Assembly: GCA_045597125.1 (NCBI GenBank)
Contig: JAZODR010000046.1
Span: forward strand, 1-64,000
DNA from: RGIG5579 sp045597125
GTDB taxonomy: Bacteria; Bacillota; Clostridia; Oscillospirales; SIG627
DNA: 64,000 bases
Direction of reading: 5' to 3'
A program made the translations under genes and the position numbers. Position 1 is the stretch's first letter. The number at the start of each line of letters is the position of its first letter. Under the pieces are notes generated by a model that made no database searches, was not told the DNA's origin, and was given only the letters and a program-made list of their open reading frames with translations. Below, one piece after another: positions 51,998-59,190 of the stretch.

Positions 51998-52026
51998 AAT
52001 TTAGCATATAAAGAGGTAAAAGTCAA
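51998..52026 (-). promoter_or_regulatory. Promoter of ileS
   Basis: On the minus strand TTGACT (52026-52021) and TAAATT (52003-51998), 17-base spacing, about 95 bases before the ileS start. Confidence 0.7.
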
Positions 52027-52076
52027 TATTATTAAATAGGAAAAATCCATGAAAGAAATTTTTTTTAGAATATTCC

Positions 52077-52105
52077 TTGACAAAGCCAATCCCCTCTGCT
52101 ATAAT
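52077..52105 (+). promoter_or_regulatory. Consensus promoter of tRNA-Cys
   Basis: TTGACA (52077-52082) and TATAAT (52100-52105) with 17-base spacing. Confidence 0.92.
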
Positions 52106-52137
52106 AATTGACGCGCGAAAAAGCCACAATCGAATAT

Positions 52138-52212
52138 GGTGCCATAGCCAAGTGGTAAGGCCACGGTCTGCAAAACCGTTATTCCCCAGTTCAAATCTGG
52201 GTGGCACCTCCA
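52138..52212 (+). tRNA. tRNA-Cys (GCA)
   Basis: Acceptor GGTGCCA with TGGCACC, anticodon stem ACGGT/ACCGT with loop CTGCAAA (anticodon GCA), T-loop TTCAAAT, discriminator T (the U73 expected for tRNA-Cys) and encoded CCA at 52210-52212. Confidence 0.96.
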
Positions 52213-52238
52213 AAAATCTTGTCCGACTAAGGAACAGG

Positions 52239-52279
52239 ACACGAAAACCCTTGATTTTTCAAGGGTTTTTGTGTTTTTT
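52239..52279 (+). terminator. Terminator of tRNA-Cys
   Basis: A 16-bp stem with one wobble (52239-52254 with 52259-52274), TTTT loop and a following T-run (52274-52279). Between here and 52455 I see no coding sequence or clear promoter. Confidence 0.9.
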
Positions 52280-52455
52280 GGGACGATTTGAATTAATCAG
52301 CTTTGAAGGTAATATTTTACCACTGTTTTCGGTATAACTTGAATTGAACCCTGAACTTATGCCGAAAAAATTAAAGTAACATAGGAAATATCGAGAAGGT
52401 GATAGTGAATACTTGGTTAGTTAATCTTGATTAAAAAATTATTCGCGAAATTTAC

Positions 52456-52502
52456 AAGCTCTTTTCTGAACAGATGCTTTCTGTTCGGAAAGGAGCTTTT
52501 TT
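52456..52502 (+). promoter_or_regulatory. Leader hairpin masking a ribosome site
   Basis: AAGCTCTTTTCTGAACAG (52456-52473) pairs with 52481-52498 (two G-T pairs, seven-base loop), followed by TTTTT. The right arm contains AAAGGAG, the ribosome site of the reading frame at 52503, so the structure could act as a terminator or as a translation lock. Confidence 0.7.
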
Positions 52503-52607
52503 ATGAAGAAAAATCAAAAGGTAGGAACTGTGTTTCTGGGCGATACTGCCAAACGCAAAGACAATGTCATTTGTTATGTTTTAGCGGAGGTGGTATTATG
52601 TCGATAA
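52503..52607 (+). CDS. 34-residue leader-like reading frame overlapping the Mor gene
   Basis: ATG 52503 follows AAAGGAGC at a normal distance and the frame stops at TAA 52605-52607, inside the next gene. The peptide (MKKNQKVGTVFLGDTAKRKD, then a hydrophobic end) has no family I know. Because it overlaps the Mor-type ATG (52598) by ten bases and its own ribosome site is in a hairpin, it may serve to couple or regulate translation of the regulator. Confidence 0.5.
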   Translation: MKKNQKVGTVFLGDTAKRKDNVICYVLAEVVLCR

Positions 52608-52894
52608 ATGTAGATTTATCGGAAAAGTGGGATGTGAATTTATTGGGAAGCGACCTTAGCGGATTGAATGAAATTTATCGCGAAATAGCAGACGAAATTG
52701 GAATTGAAAATACAATTAGAATTTTCAATCTTTTCCATGGGACTCAAATTTCATTCCCAAATAGGCTGTTCTCAAAAGAGCACATACATAAGGCCATCAT
52801 CAAGGAATATAACGGGAAGAATGCGCTTCAACTTGCGCAAAAGTACAATTATTCTGAACGTTCGATATGGCGAATTATAAAATCTGCAAAGTAA
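52598..52894 (+). CDS. Mor-family transcriptional regulator
   Basis: A 98-residue protein of the Mor/C family first known from phage Mu: EIADEIGIENTIRIFNLFHG, QISFPNRLFSKEHIHKAII, then the HTH EYNGKNALQLAQKYNYSERSIWRIIKSAK. The start is ATG 52598 after GGAGGTGG; the open frame continues upstream to 52427 through the hairpin but that part is not protein-like. Members are common as orphan regulators in clostridial chromosomes and mobile elements. It is 16 bases before the BspA-repeat lipoprotein gene, its likely target or operon partner. Confidence 0.85.
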   Translation: MSINVDLSEKWDVNLLGSDLSGLNEIYREIADEIGIENTIRIFNLFHGTQISFPNRLFSKEHIHKAIIKEYNGKNALQLAQKYNYSERSIWRIIKSAK

Positions 52895-52910
52895 ATTCAG
52901 GAGGTTTGTT

Positions 52911-54356
52911 ATGAAAAAAATATTAGCAATGGTGTTAGCGCTTTGTATGGTAGTTTCACTAGCTGCATGTGGCGGAGGAAAAGGTGAAGAGGTTAGCAAC
53001 GATAATCCGCCAAAGGTAAAAATTGATTATAGTTCGCTAGAAGGAATATTGACTGGCATTGCTGCTGATTTTACTGCTACTGGAGAAGAAATAAATGCTG
53101 AACTCGCAAAAGTCCAAAAATCTATTGGCGATACCTATAGCGGCTATGAAAAAAATATAGATAAGATTGAGGCGTACTACACCTTCTGTATTGATGAGGC
53201 AGAAAAACTGTACAGTCGTATATGGGATAATTCTGTAAAATATTATAAGTTGGTAGCAACATCCGTTGATAACGGAGATTCAGACGCTATTGACTCGGCG
53301 ACAGAAGATTTCTATGACGCGATTTATGAAGATGCATTTGATAGTTTCTATGACGTCATTTATGAGGATGCATTTAAACTTTTGTACGATGATTATTATG
53401 ATGGTATCATTGATGATGCTGAAGACACATTGCCCTATAAGGATTGGGTTGAGGTTAGAAGTGATTTTTACAAGGATTGGGTAGATGCACGTTCGGATTT
53501 TTACAAGGATTGGGTAGATGCACGTTCGGATCTGTATAAGGACTATGTCGATATCCGCAAAGAATTTATGTATGACAAAAACTTCGATGTGGATGATATA
53601 TTGAATACAAATAAGACTACAAGCAGCACAACAGAATCGTCCGACGAGAAGAAAGAGACTGCTTCTACTGAGAACACAGAAACCGAAGATAATGTTGCGG
53701 GTGGCGAGACCGGCACAAAAGGAAATTTTAAATATACTGTTTTTGGTAAAAATTCTGTAGAGATAACTAAATACACCGGATCCGAAGAAGAGGTCACAAT
53801 TCCTTCAGAGATTGACGGCAAGGATGTTACCCATATCGGTGTTGGTGCATTCGAAAATTGTACAACAATAGAAAAGTTTATTATGTGGGCCACCATAGAG
53901 GTGATTGGTGATAGAGCATTCAAGGGTTGTACGGCCCTTGAAGAATTCAGCATTTCAAGTGATAACGAAAAGATCGGGGTATCTGCATTTGAAGGATGCA
54001 CTTCACTTGAAACAATTACCTTTTGGGGCGGTGAAATGATTGGTGAGAGTGCCTTCAAGGGATGCACAAGTTTAGAAGAAGTAAGCATTCCGAGTGATAT
54101 TGAAATTATCGGCAAGTTCGCATTTGAGAATTGCACTGGACTCGAGGATTTGACTATTTGGGGAAGTGAAACGATCGGAGAAGGAGCTTTTAGAGGATGT
54201 ATTGCTCTCGAAGAACTTAGCATACCAAGTGATACAAAAACTATCGAAAGCTACGCTTTTTATGGTTGCACAAATCTTGAGGATGTTACTATTTGGGATG
54301 ATACAGAACTCGGTACCGATGTATTCGGGAACTGTCCGAATTTAAAAGATTATTGA
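52911..54356 (+). CDS. Lipoprotein with 11-residue tandem repeats and BspA-type leucine-rich repeats
   Basis: A 481-residue lipoprotein: signal peptide, lipobox SLAAC (Cys at 20), helical acidic region (about 40-175), a tandem of four 11-residue units around KDWVDARSDFY (about 177-220), Ser/Thr/Glu-rich linker (about 225-265), and a BspA/LRR_5 domain (about 270-481) with repeated GxxAFxGCxxLEE and IPSDxxxIG patterns. BspA repeats mediate adhesion or protein binding at the surface. CAGGAGG precedes the ATG. Lies in an accessory patch behind tRNA-Cys; probably co-expressed with the Mor-type gene. Confidence 0.85.
   Translation: MKKILAMVLALCMVVSLAACGGGKGEEVSNDNPPKVKIDYSSLEGILTGIAADFTATGEEINAELAKVQKSIGDTYSGYEKNIDKIEAYYTFCIDEAEKLYSRIWDNSVKYYKLVATSVDNGDSDAIDSATEDFYDAIYEDAFDSFYDVIYEDAFKLLYDDYYDGIIDDAEDTLPYKDWVEVRSDFYKDWVDARSDFYKDWVDARSDLYKDYVDIRKEFMYDKNFDVDDILNTNKTTSSTTESSDEKKETASTENTETEDNVAGGETGTKGNFKYTVFGKNSVEITKYTGSEEEVTIPSEIDGKDVTHIGVGAFENCTTIEKFIMWATIEVIGDRAFKGCTALEEFSISSDNEKIGVSAFEGCTSLETITFWGGEMIGESAFKGCTSLEEVSIPSDIEIIGKFAFENCTGLEDLTIWGSETIGEGAFRGCIALEELSIPSDTKTIESYAFYGCTNLEDVTIWDDTELGTDVFGNCPNLKDY
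53439..53570 (+). repeat. 33-bp in-frame tandem repeat, four units
   Basis: Units start at 53439, 53472, 53505 and 53538. Units 2 and 3 are nearly identical at DNA level; units 1 and 4 have diverged. Each encodes 11 residues of the K-D-W-V-D-A-R-S-D-F-Y type, which would form a regular charged helix. Confidence 0.85.
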
Positions 54357-54369
54357 TATATCTTAGATT

Positions 54370-54402
54370 GAAAGCCTCCTTGGTTAATGCAAGGGGGCTT
54401 TC
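54370..54402 (+). terminator. Rho-independent terminator (weak T-run)
   Basis: GAAAGCCTCCTTG (54370-54382) pairs with 54390-54402 with one wobble around a seven-base loop. The following sequence is only moderately T-rich. Confidence 0.65.
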
Positions 54403-54421
54403 TGTAAGTTTTTACTTTGTA

Positions 54422-54450
54422 TTGTCATATTTTAAGAAATGTGGTATAAT
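54422..54450 (+). promoter_or_regulatory. Sigma-A promoter
   Basis: TTGTCA (54422-54427) and TATAAT (54445-54450), 17-base spacing, 44 bases before the next ATG. Confidence 0.8.
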
Positions 54451-54493
54451 TAAAAAAATCTTGACTTCTTTGAGGTTGAAAAGGAGATAATCT

Positions 54494-55645
54494 ATGGCAA
54501 AATGTGACGTATGCGGCAAAACTTCTTTGTTGCCAGAAAAATTTGGTGATGTTAATATTTGCAAGGTTTGCTTTATGAAAGCAAATGGCCTGTTTTGGAA
54601 GCATCAATATGATAGACATGAGGATGTGGAAAAGCACCGTTGCAAAGCTTTAGAAGCTGCTCATAAACAAAATTTTCCTCAACATGTTGTGACGGCTATC
54701 AATGACTTCTTTATGAATCAAATGAATTCGATGCTTGTGTGCGATGCCTGTGGTATGCCGGTTCAACACCGTCAACCATTAGGTAAGGCTAATATCTGTA
54801 AAAATTGTTATGGCAAGATTAACACATCCGCATGGAAAGCTACCGAATATGAGGATAATGAAGAGGTAGAAAAGAACAGGGAAAAAGTTCTGAAAATTGC
54901 AAGTAAGAATGGTTTCCCACCTATTGTTATAGAGGGTATTAATAAACATTTTGATAGCAAAATTCAAAAGGGGTTATTATTCTCTGTTGACGGTGGAGAA
55001 GGCCAGAAATTAAAGGTGTTTGTTGATCATTGTGTCCTGTTCACTAATGATGATGAGTTCGATGTCGACACTGTTTCTGTTGAATACGCCAAGGCTCTAA
55101 AGAGTGGTCAGCCTAAGGAAACTTTGATTTCTAATAGTGCTGCAAAATCTTTGGCTCGTAGTGTTTTGTCGGGTGGCATCGTCAAAGCCGGTATCAGTTT
55201 AGCAACTTCTGCAGCGATTAACGCTGCAGCCGATAAATATGCCCCTGAAAAAGCTTCTTTTAAGGTTATGATGGGCAAGTATAAAATTGATTATCATACA
55301 TATACTTATGTGGAACGTCAGAAAGTCGGCGAAGGAGAAATAGGCTTCTTAAGATTTGTAAATGGAAGAACTGGCGGAAGATCAAATGATGATGTGTTAT
55401 TCTTCTTTGGTGAGGATACAACTAAATTAGATAAGGCATATAAAGCTATTTGCGAAGGGATTGACGCGGCATCACAGCCTGTAAGTCAAGAAATTCCTTC
55501 GCCTGAACAGCAGGTTACTTCTCAACCAATGCCAGCATCTTCTGTTGCAGATGAAATCTTAAAATTCAAACAGCTCTTAGATATGGGTGCGATAACTCAG
55601 GAAGAGTATGATGCGAAAAAGGCAGAACTTTTATCTATGAAATAA
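54494..55645 (+). CDS. Double zinc-ribbon / PH-like / SHOCT protein
   Basis: A 383-residue soluble protein. Two related DUF4428-like zinc ribbons: CDVCGK...NICKVCF (residues 4-26) and CDACGM...NICKNCY (about 83-104), each followed by a helical segment. A middle beta region (about 160-190 and 255-300, FKVMMGKYKIDYHTYTYVERQ) resembles bacterial PH-like folds, with a small Ala/Gly-rich hydrophobic stretch (about 215-240) between. The C-terminus is a SHOCT domain (ADEILKFKQLLDMGAITQEEYDAKKAELL, in part). SHOCT tails are found on membrane and oligomer-forming proteins. Function unknown. AAAGGAG precedes the ATG. Confidence 0.75.
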   Translation: MAKCDVCGKTSLLPEKFGDVNICKVCFMKANGLFWKHQYDRHEDVEKHRCKALEAAHKQNFPQHVVTAINDFFMNQMNSMLVCDACGMPVQHRQPLGKANICKNCYGKINTSAWKATEYEDNEEVEKNREKVLKIASKNGFPPIVIEGINKHFDSKIQKGLLFSVDGGEGQKLKVFVDHCVLFTNDDEFDVDTVSVEYAKALKSGQPKETLISNSAAKSLARSVLSGGIVKAGISLATSAAINAAADKYAPEKASFKVMMGKYKIDYHTYTYVERQKVGEGEIGFLRFVNGRTGGRSNDDVLFFFGEDTTKLDKAYKAICEGIDAASQPVSQEIPSPEQQVTSQPMPASSVADEILKFKQLLDMGAITQEEYDAKKAELLSMK

Positions 55646-55649
55646 GTTA

Positions 55650-55677
55650 AAGGCGGCAAGAGGAATCTTGCCGCCTT
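55650..55677 (+). terminator. Rho-independent terminator
   Basis: AAGGCGGCAAGA (55650-55661) pairs perfectly with 55666-55677 around GGAA, followed by ATTATTT. Confidence 0.75.
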
Positions 55678-55840
55678 ATTATTTATCTGCAGTTAGGACA
55701 TTTGCTGTTTTTGCATTTTACTCTAGTATTGAAGTTACACCTGAGTTGGATTTGAAAATCTACATAAAAGGTGGATACGAAATCACCGAAAAATATTTAC
55801 CCTTAAAAAATTCGGCGTAATAATTTTTTCTGTTTTTTTG

Positions 55841-55983
55841 TTGATTTTTTCATGCTCTTGTGGTATAATTTATGTGTAAAGAAAAAAATAAGCGGTTTTT
55901 GGCTTAAAATAGCCGATTTTACCCAGTTCTTTTTCATACAAGAGAGACAAAAAAGAACGACTCTGTTGAGTCGTTCTTTTTTG
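55841..55983 (+). ncRNA. Candidate small RNA with own promoter and terminator
   Basis: A promoter TTGATT (55841-55846), 17 bases, TATAAT (55864-55869) is followed about 80 bases later by a strong terminator: a 14- to 15-bp stem (55949-55963 with 55968-55982), TGTT loop and T-run. The predicted transcript, from about 55876 to 55983, is about 107 bases. It holds only an 11-codon frame (MCKEKNKRFLA from ATG 55872, near the start point). A second promoter for the next gene starts after it. From 55678 to 55840 I see nothing. Confidence 0.5.
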
Positions 55984-55985
55984 TA

Positions 55986-56014
55986 TTGCTCGTTTGTTTT
56001 TTTTGTGTTATAAT
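55986..56014 (+). promoter_or_regulatory. Sigma-A promoter for the glycoside hydrolase gene
   Basis: TTGCTC (55986-55991) and TATAAT (56009-56014), 17-base spacing, about 79 bases before the ATG. Confidence 0.7.
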
Positions 56015-56092
56015 TACATATGAAAGAGAACGGGGAAATTGGTTCAAGAATGTCGAATTTTGCGGAAAAATAAAACGAGGGGAAGTTTTTGA

Positions 56093-57775
56093 ATGAAAAG
56101 AAGAGCAATTGTATGGATCGCTTTGCTTGTTTGTGTTTTGATCGCCGTCGGAGTTTCGGCGGGGGTTCTCCTTTCCCTTGCGCCTTGGGATGATGGTGTA
56201 GCTGTAAATGCGAACGAAAAAAAGAAGGAAAAAGTGGTTGACCGCAAGTGGGAAACGGGCTTTGTGGCATCGCCTGAGCAAAGTGCTGAATATTATGAGG
56301 ACGGCACACTTTCCGGCACTATTGTTCGCGGTGCACAGGTACAGTATGAGGTAATGCCTGATGGGAAGACGGAGATTTTTGCGAATGATTCGGTATTTAC
56401 CTTGCAGGAGGGAGCAAGTGTCGTTTCCGAACTTGCGCTGGTGGTTCCCGCTCACACGCAGTACGTACGTACTGCGGTGAATTTGCGAACTGCGGAAGGA
56501 AAGCTTTTGAATACGTTTGCTCAGAAAGGGGAGGCGCTTGAAGTAAGCGGCTGCGATTATGTGCGAGAAGACGGTTCGGTGCATATGCTTCGCGTGAAGA
56601 AAGGCGAGGAGGAAGGATATCTCCCGCCCCATTACCTAGTGAAAACTCTTGACGAGGCTCTTGCTGATTTTAATAACGATGCTGTTCACGCCCGGCGCGA
56701 CAATCGTTACGGCGGGGGAGATGCGGCGAGTTTGGATTATTTTCCCAGAGAGAAAGCGCCTATTGAGGGCAACGTGATGCCTGCAGAGTGCCGCGCTCTG
56801 TATATGGCCACCTGGAGCGTAAAAAATGTGGATCGTTATTTGGAGCTTGCAGAGGGAAGCGGTATCAATGCCTTTGTGGTGGATATTGCGGATAGCGGCG
56901 CCATTGGCTACGCGGGTCGGGTGATGGCAGAGTATTCTCCTACGGCGGCAAAGGCGGCGCATAATACCGTAGAGGAATACAGGAGTGCAATCCAAAAGAT
57001 TAAGGATAGGGGGTACTACGTTATTGGGCGTATTACCACCTTCAACGATACCTATTTTGTAAAGGACCATCCCGAATTTGCCATTGCGGGTACTGACGGA
57101 AATCCCATTAAGCTTTCGGGAGAATATTGGCCTACTGCGTACAATCGCACCGTTTGGCAGTACAAGGTGGATCTTGCGGTGGAGGCGGTAAAAATGATGG
57201 GATTTAACGAGATTCAGTTCGATTACGTCCGTTTCCCTGACCGTACGGGAAGTCTTGAAAAAGCGGGGAAAATTGATTTTGGCAATTCTTTCGGGGAGAC
57301 CAAGGCACAGGCGATTCAGCGCTTTTTGATGTATGCTGCGGATATGATTCGTGAAAACGGCGCTTATGTCAGCGCAGATGTGTTTGGTGAAAGTGCCTAT
57401 ACCTATGTGACCGCTTACGGTCAGTATTGGCCTGCTATCAGCAACGTGGTGGATGCTATTAGCGGAATGCCCTATCCCGATCACTTCGCTGCCAGCGGTG
57501 ATTGGCTGCCGTGGGAGCATCCTTACGAGACCTTGAATCAATGGGGCAAAAATGTAATGCTTCGTCAAGGAGAAACGGCAACGCCCGCTGTGGTGCGCAC
57601 CTGGATTCAAGCGTACAATGCCATTCGAGAGCCCTATCTCACCTATGGTCCCGATGAAATCTCCGCTCAGATTCGCGGTTTGCGGGATGCGGGTTGCAAC
57701 GGTGGTTATATTACATGGAACGCTGCTGCTTCCCTTGAGAAATACAAAAGACTTTTGCCTGCCTTTGCTTTTTAA
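56093..57775 (+). CDS. Putative glycoside hydrolase (GHL/DUF4015 family), membrane-anchored
   Basis: A 560-residue protein: N-terminal helix (5-29), a linker, an SH3-like region (about 120-195), and a TIM-barrel-like domain (about 225-560) of the PF13200 putative glycoside hydrolase family with NAFVVDIADSGAIGYAG, YYVIGRITTFNDTYF, NEIQFDYVRFPD (acidic active-site strand) and SADVFGESAYTY, ending IRGLRDAGCNGGYITWNA. The substrate is probably a surface or environmental polysaccharide, but it is untested by sequence. AGGGGAA precedes the ATG. Confidence 0.85.
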   Translation: MKRRAIVWIALLVCVLIAVGVSAGVLLSLAPWDDGVAVNANEKKKEKVVDRKWETGFVASPEQSAEYYEDGTLSGTIVRGAQVQYEVMPDGKTEIFANDSVFTLQEGASVVSELALVVPAHTQYVRTAVNLRTAEGKLLNTFAQKGEALEVSGCDYVREDGSVHMLRVKKGEEEGYLPPHYLVKTLDEALADFNNDAVHARRDNRYGGGDAASLDYFPREKAPIEGNVMPAECRALYMATWSVKNVDRYLELAEGSGINAFVVDIADSGAIGYAGRVMAEYSPTAAKAAHNTVEEYRSAIQKIKDRGYYVIGRITTFNDTYFVKDHPEFAIAGTDGNPIKLSGEYWPTAYNRTVWQYKVDLAVEAVKMMGFNEIQFDYVRFPDRTGSLEKAGKIDFGNSFGETKAQAIQRFLMYAADMIRENGAYVSADVFGESAYTYVTAYGQYWPAISNVVDAISGMPYPDHFAASGDWLPWEHPYETLNQWGKNVMLRQGETATPAVVRTWIQAYNAIREPYLTYGPDEISAQIRGLRDAGCNGGYITWNAAASLEKYKRLLPAFAF

Positions 57776-57802
57776 AAAATAGGAGAAATATCCGAAAATC
57801 TA

Positions 57803-57831
57803 TTGACACGGCAAGGGGTAGAGGGTATTCT
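57803..57831 (+). promoter_or_regulatory. Sigma-A promoter
   Basis: TTGACA (57803-57808) and TATTCT (57826-57831), 17-base spacing, 36 bases before the start codon. Confidence 0.75.
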
Positions 57832-57867
57832 AAAGGTAATCAGAAACTTTTTTAGGAGGAATGAAAA

Positions 57868-59190
57868 ATGAAAGTTGGATTTGGACGCGTTGACGTAACT
57901 CCCCCTATGGGTGTGGGATTATCCGGGTATTTTCAGCCTCGTATTATGGTTGGTGTACTGGATGCCTTGGAACTGAATGCTGTTGTCGTTGAGGTGGGAG
58001 AGGACAAACTTGCCATCATTACGGGAGATTTTCTTTCTATGGTAGCAGTTGATTGCGCTGATTTGCGTGCGCTTATTGAGAAGGAGACGGGTATCCCTGC
58101 ACAGAACATTCTGACTCAGTGTTTGCATCAGCACACTGCCGTTTCTGCAGGAAACAGCACCCGTTTGCCTGCTTACTACAAGGCGTCTTTGGAAAGAAAG
58201 TATGTAGATGTAGTTAAGCTTGCATTGGACGATATGGCAGAGGCTATTGTTACTGTAGGCGAGAAAGAGACTGCTCGTCCGATATCGTTTGTCCGTCGTT
58301 TTCGTATGAAGGACGGTTCTGTAAAGACTAACCCCGGCTTTGGCAATCCCGATATTGATCATCCCCTTGGTGAGGCGGATAACACGGTTCGTTTGGTTCG
58401 TTTCCACAGAGATGGAAAGGCTGATATTGCCATGATTGGTTTCCAGACTCATCCCGATACCATCGGTGGTTGTCGCGCGTCTGCAGACTGGCCCGGCTGG
58501 GTTCGCAGACTTACCGAAAAAGCTCTGGAGAAGGAAGGCGTTCGTTGTATTCTCATCAATGGCTGTCAGGGCGATACCAACCATTTTGACGTGAAGGGTC
58601 CTGCTGTGCCCAATGATGTTGATGAAAAATATATGAAGGTTTGCAAACCCATTGCAGAGGAGATTGTGAAAGTTGCTCTTTCTCTTTGGGATAATGGCAA
58701 GGAAGTGGCAGAAGGGCCCATCAGTGGTGAGGTAACCATTCATCCTATCCGTACCAATTTAGATGGTATTGATCGCATTGAGGAGTGCAAGGCTTTGCAT
58801 AAATTGGTGCGTGCCGGCCAGCCTACTCCTGTCCCCTTGAACATGGCGGATAAGGGTGAGATTCGCCGTATTGCCAATATGGAGAACTTGCCTTTGTTCC
58901 AGAAGATTCCTGTTACCATGGTAGCCTTTGGCAAGATTGCCTTTGTAGGTTATGGCGGGGAACCTTTTACGGAATATGCGGATGTACTGCGTAAAGCTTA
59001 TCCCGATATGATGATTTTAACTGCTTGTAACTGCAATGGCTCACAAGGATATCTTCCCTCCGAAGCGGCATTTGCGGAAGGTGGCTACGAGGCACGTACT
59101 ACTAGCTTTACTCCCGTTACACCTACGCTTCTGCAAGGGGAGGCAAAGGCTAAGCTTGCCCGTCATATGGAAAAGCTGGCATGTTATTAA
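57868..59190 (+). CDS. Neutral/alkaline ceramidase-family protein, cytosolic
   Basis: A 440-residue protein without signal peptide. It matches the ceramidase N-terminal domain: FGRVDVTPPMGVGLSGY at the start, QCLHQHTAVSAG (metal His), IGFQTHPDTIGG (second His), LINGCQGDTNHFD and, near the end, CNGSQGYLPSEAAF with GGYEA. At the position of the ceramidase nucleophile Ser in the GDxSP motif, GDTNH is found. It shares these motifs with the C-terminal part of the giant protein at 33233. Lack of export suggests a metabolic amidase or other hydrolase rather than a secreted ceramidase. AGGAGG precedes the ATG; its last ten bases overlap the serine acetyltransferase gene. Confidence 0.8.
   Translation: MKVGFGRVDVTPPMGVGLSGYFQPRIMVGVLDALELNAVVVEVGEDKLAIITGDFLSMVAVDCADLRALIEKETGIPAQNILTQCLHQHTAVSAGNSTRLPAYYKASLERKYVDVVKLALDDMAEAIVTVGEKETARPISFVRRFRMKDGSVKTNPGFGNPDIDHPLGEADNTVRLVRFHRDGKADIAMIGFQTHPDTIGGCRASADWPGWVRRLTEKALEKEGVRCILINGCQGDTNHFDVKGPAVPNDVDEKYMKVCKPIAEEIVKVALSLWDNGKEVAEGPISGEVTIHPIRTNLDGIDRIEECKALHKLVRAGQPTPVPLNMADKGEIRRIANMENLPLFQKIPVTMVAFGKIAFVGYGGEPFTEYADVLRKAYPDMMILTACNCNGSQGYLPSEAAFAEGGYEARTTSFTPVTPTLLQGEAKAKLARHMEKLACY

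Noticed and set aside
51902..52030. T-box riboswitch upstream of ileS
   Set aside because: The leader is about 95 bases with only one small hairpin and no conserved T-box sequence or antiterminator.
52138..55800. Integrated element with tRNA-Cys as attachment site
   Set aside because: No integrase is present and I found no second copy of the tRNA 3' end at the far side of the accessory patch.
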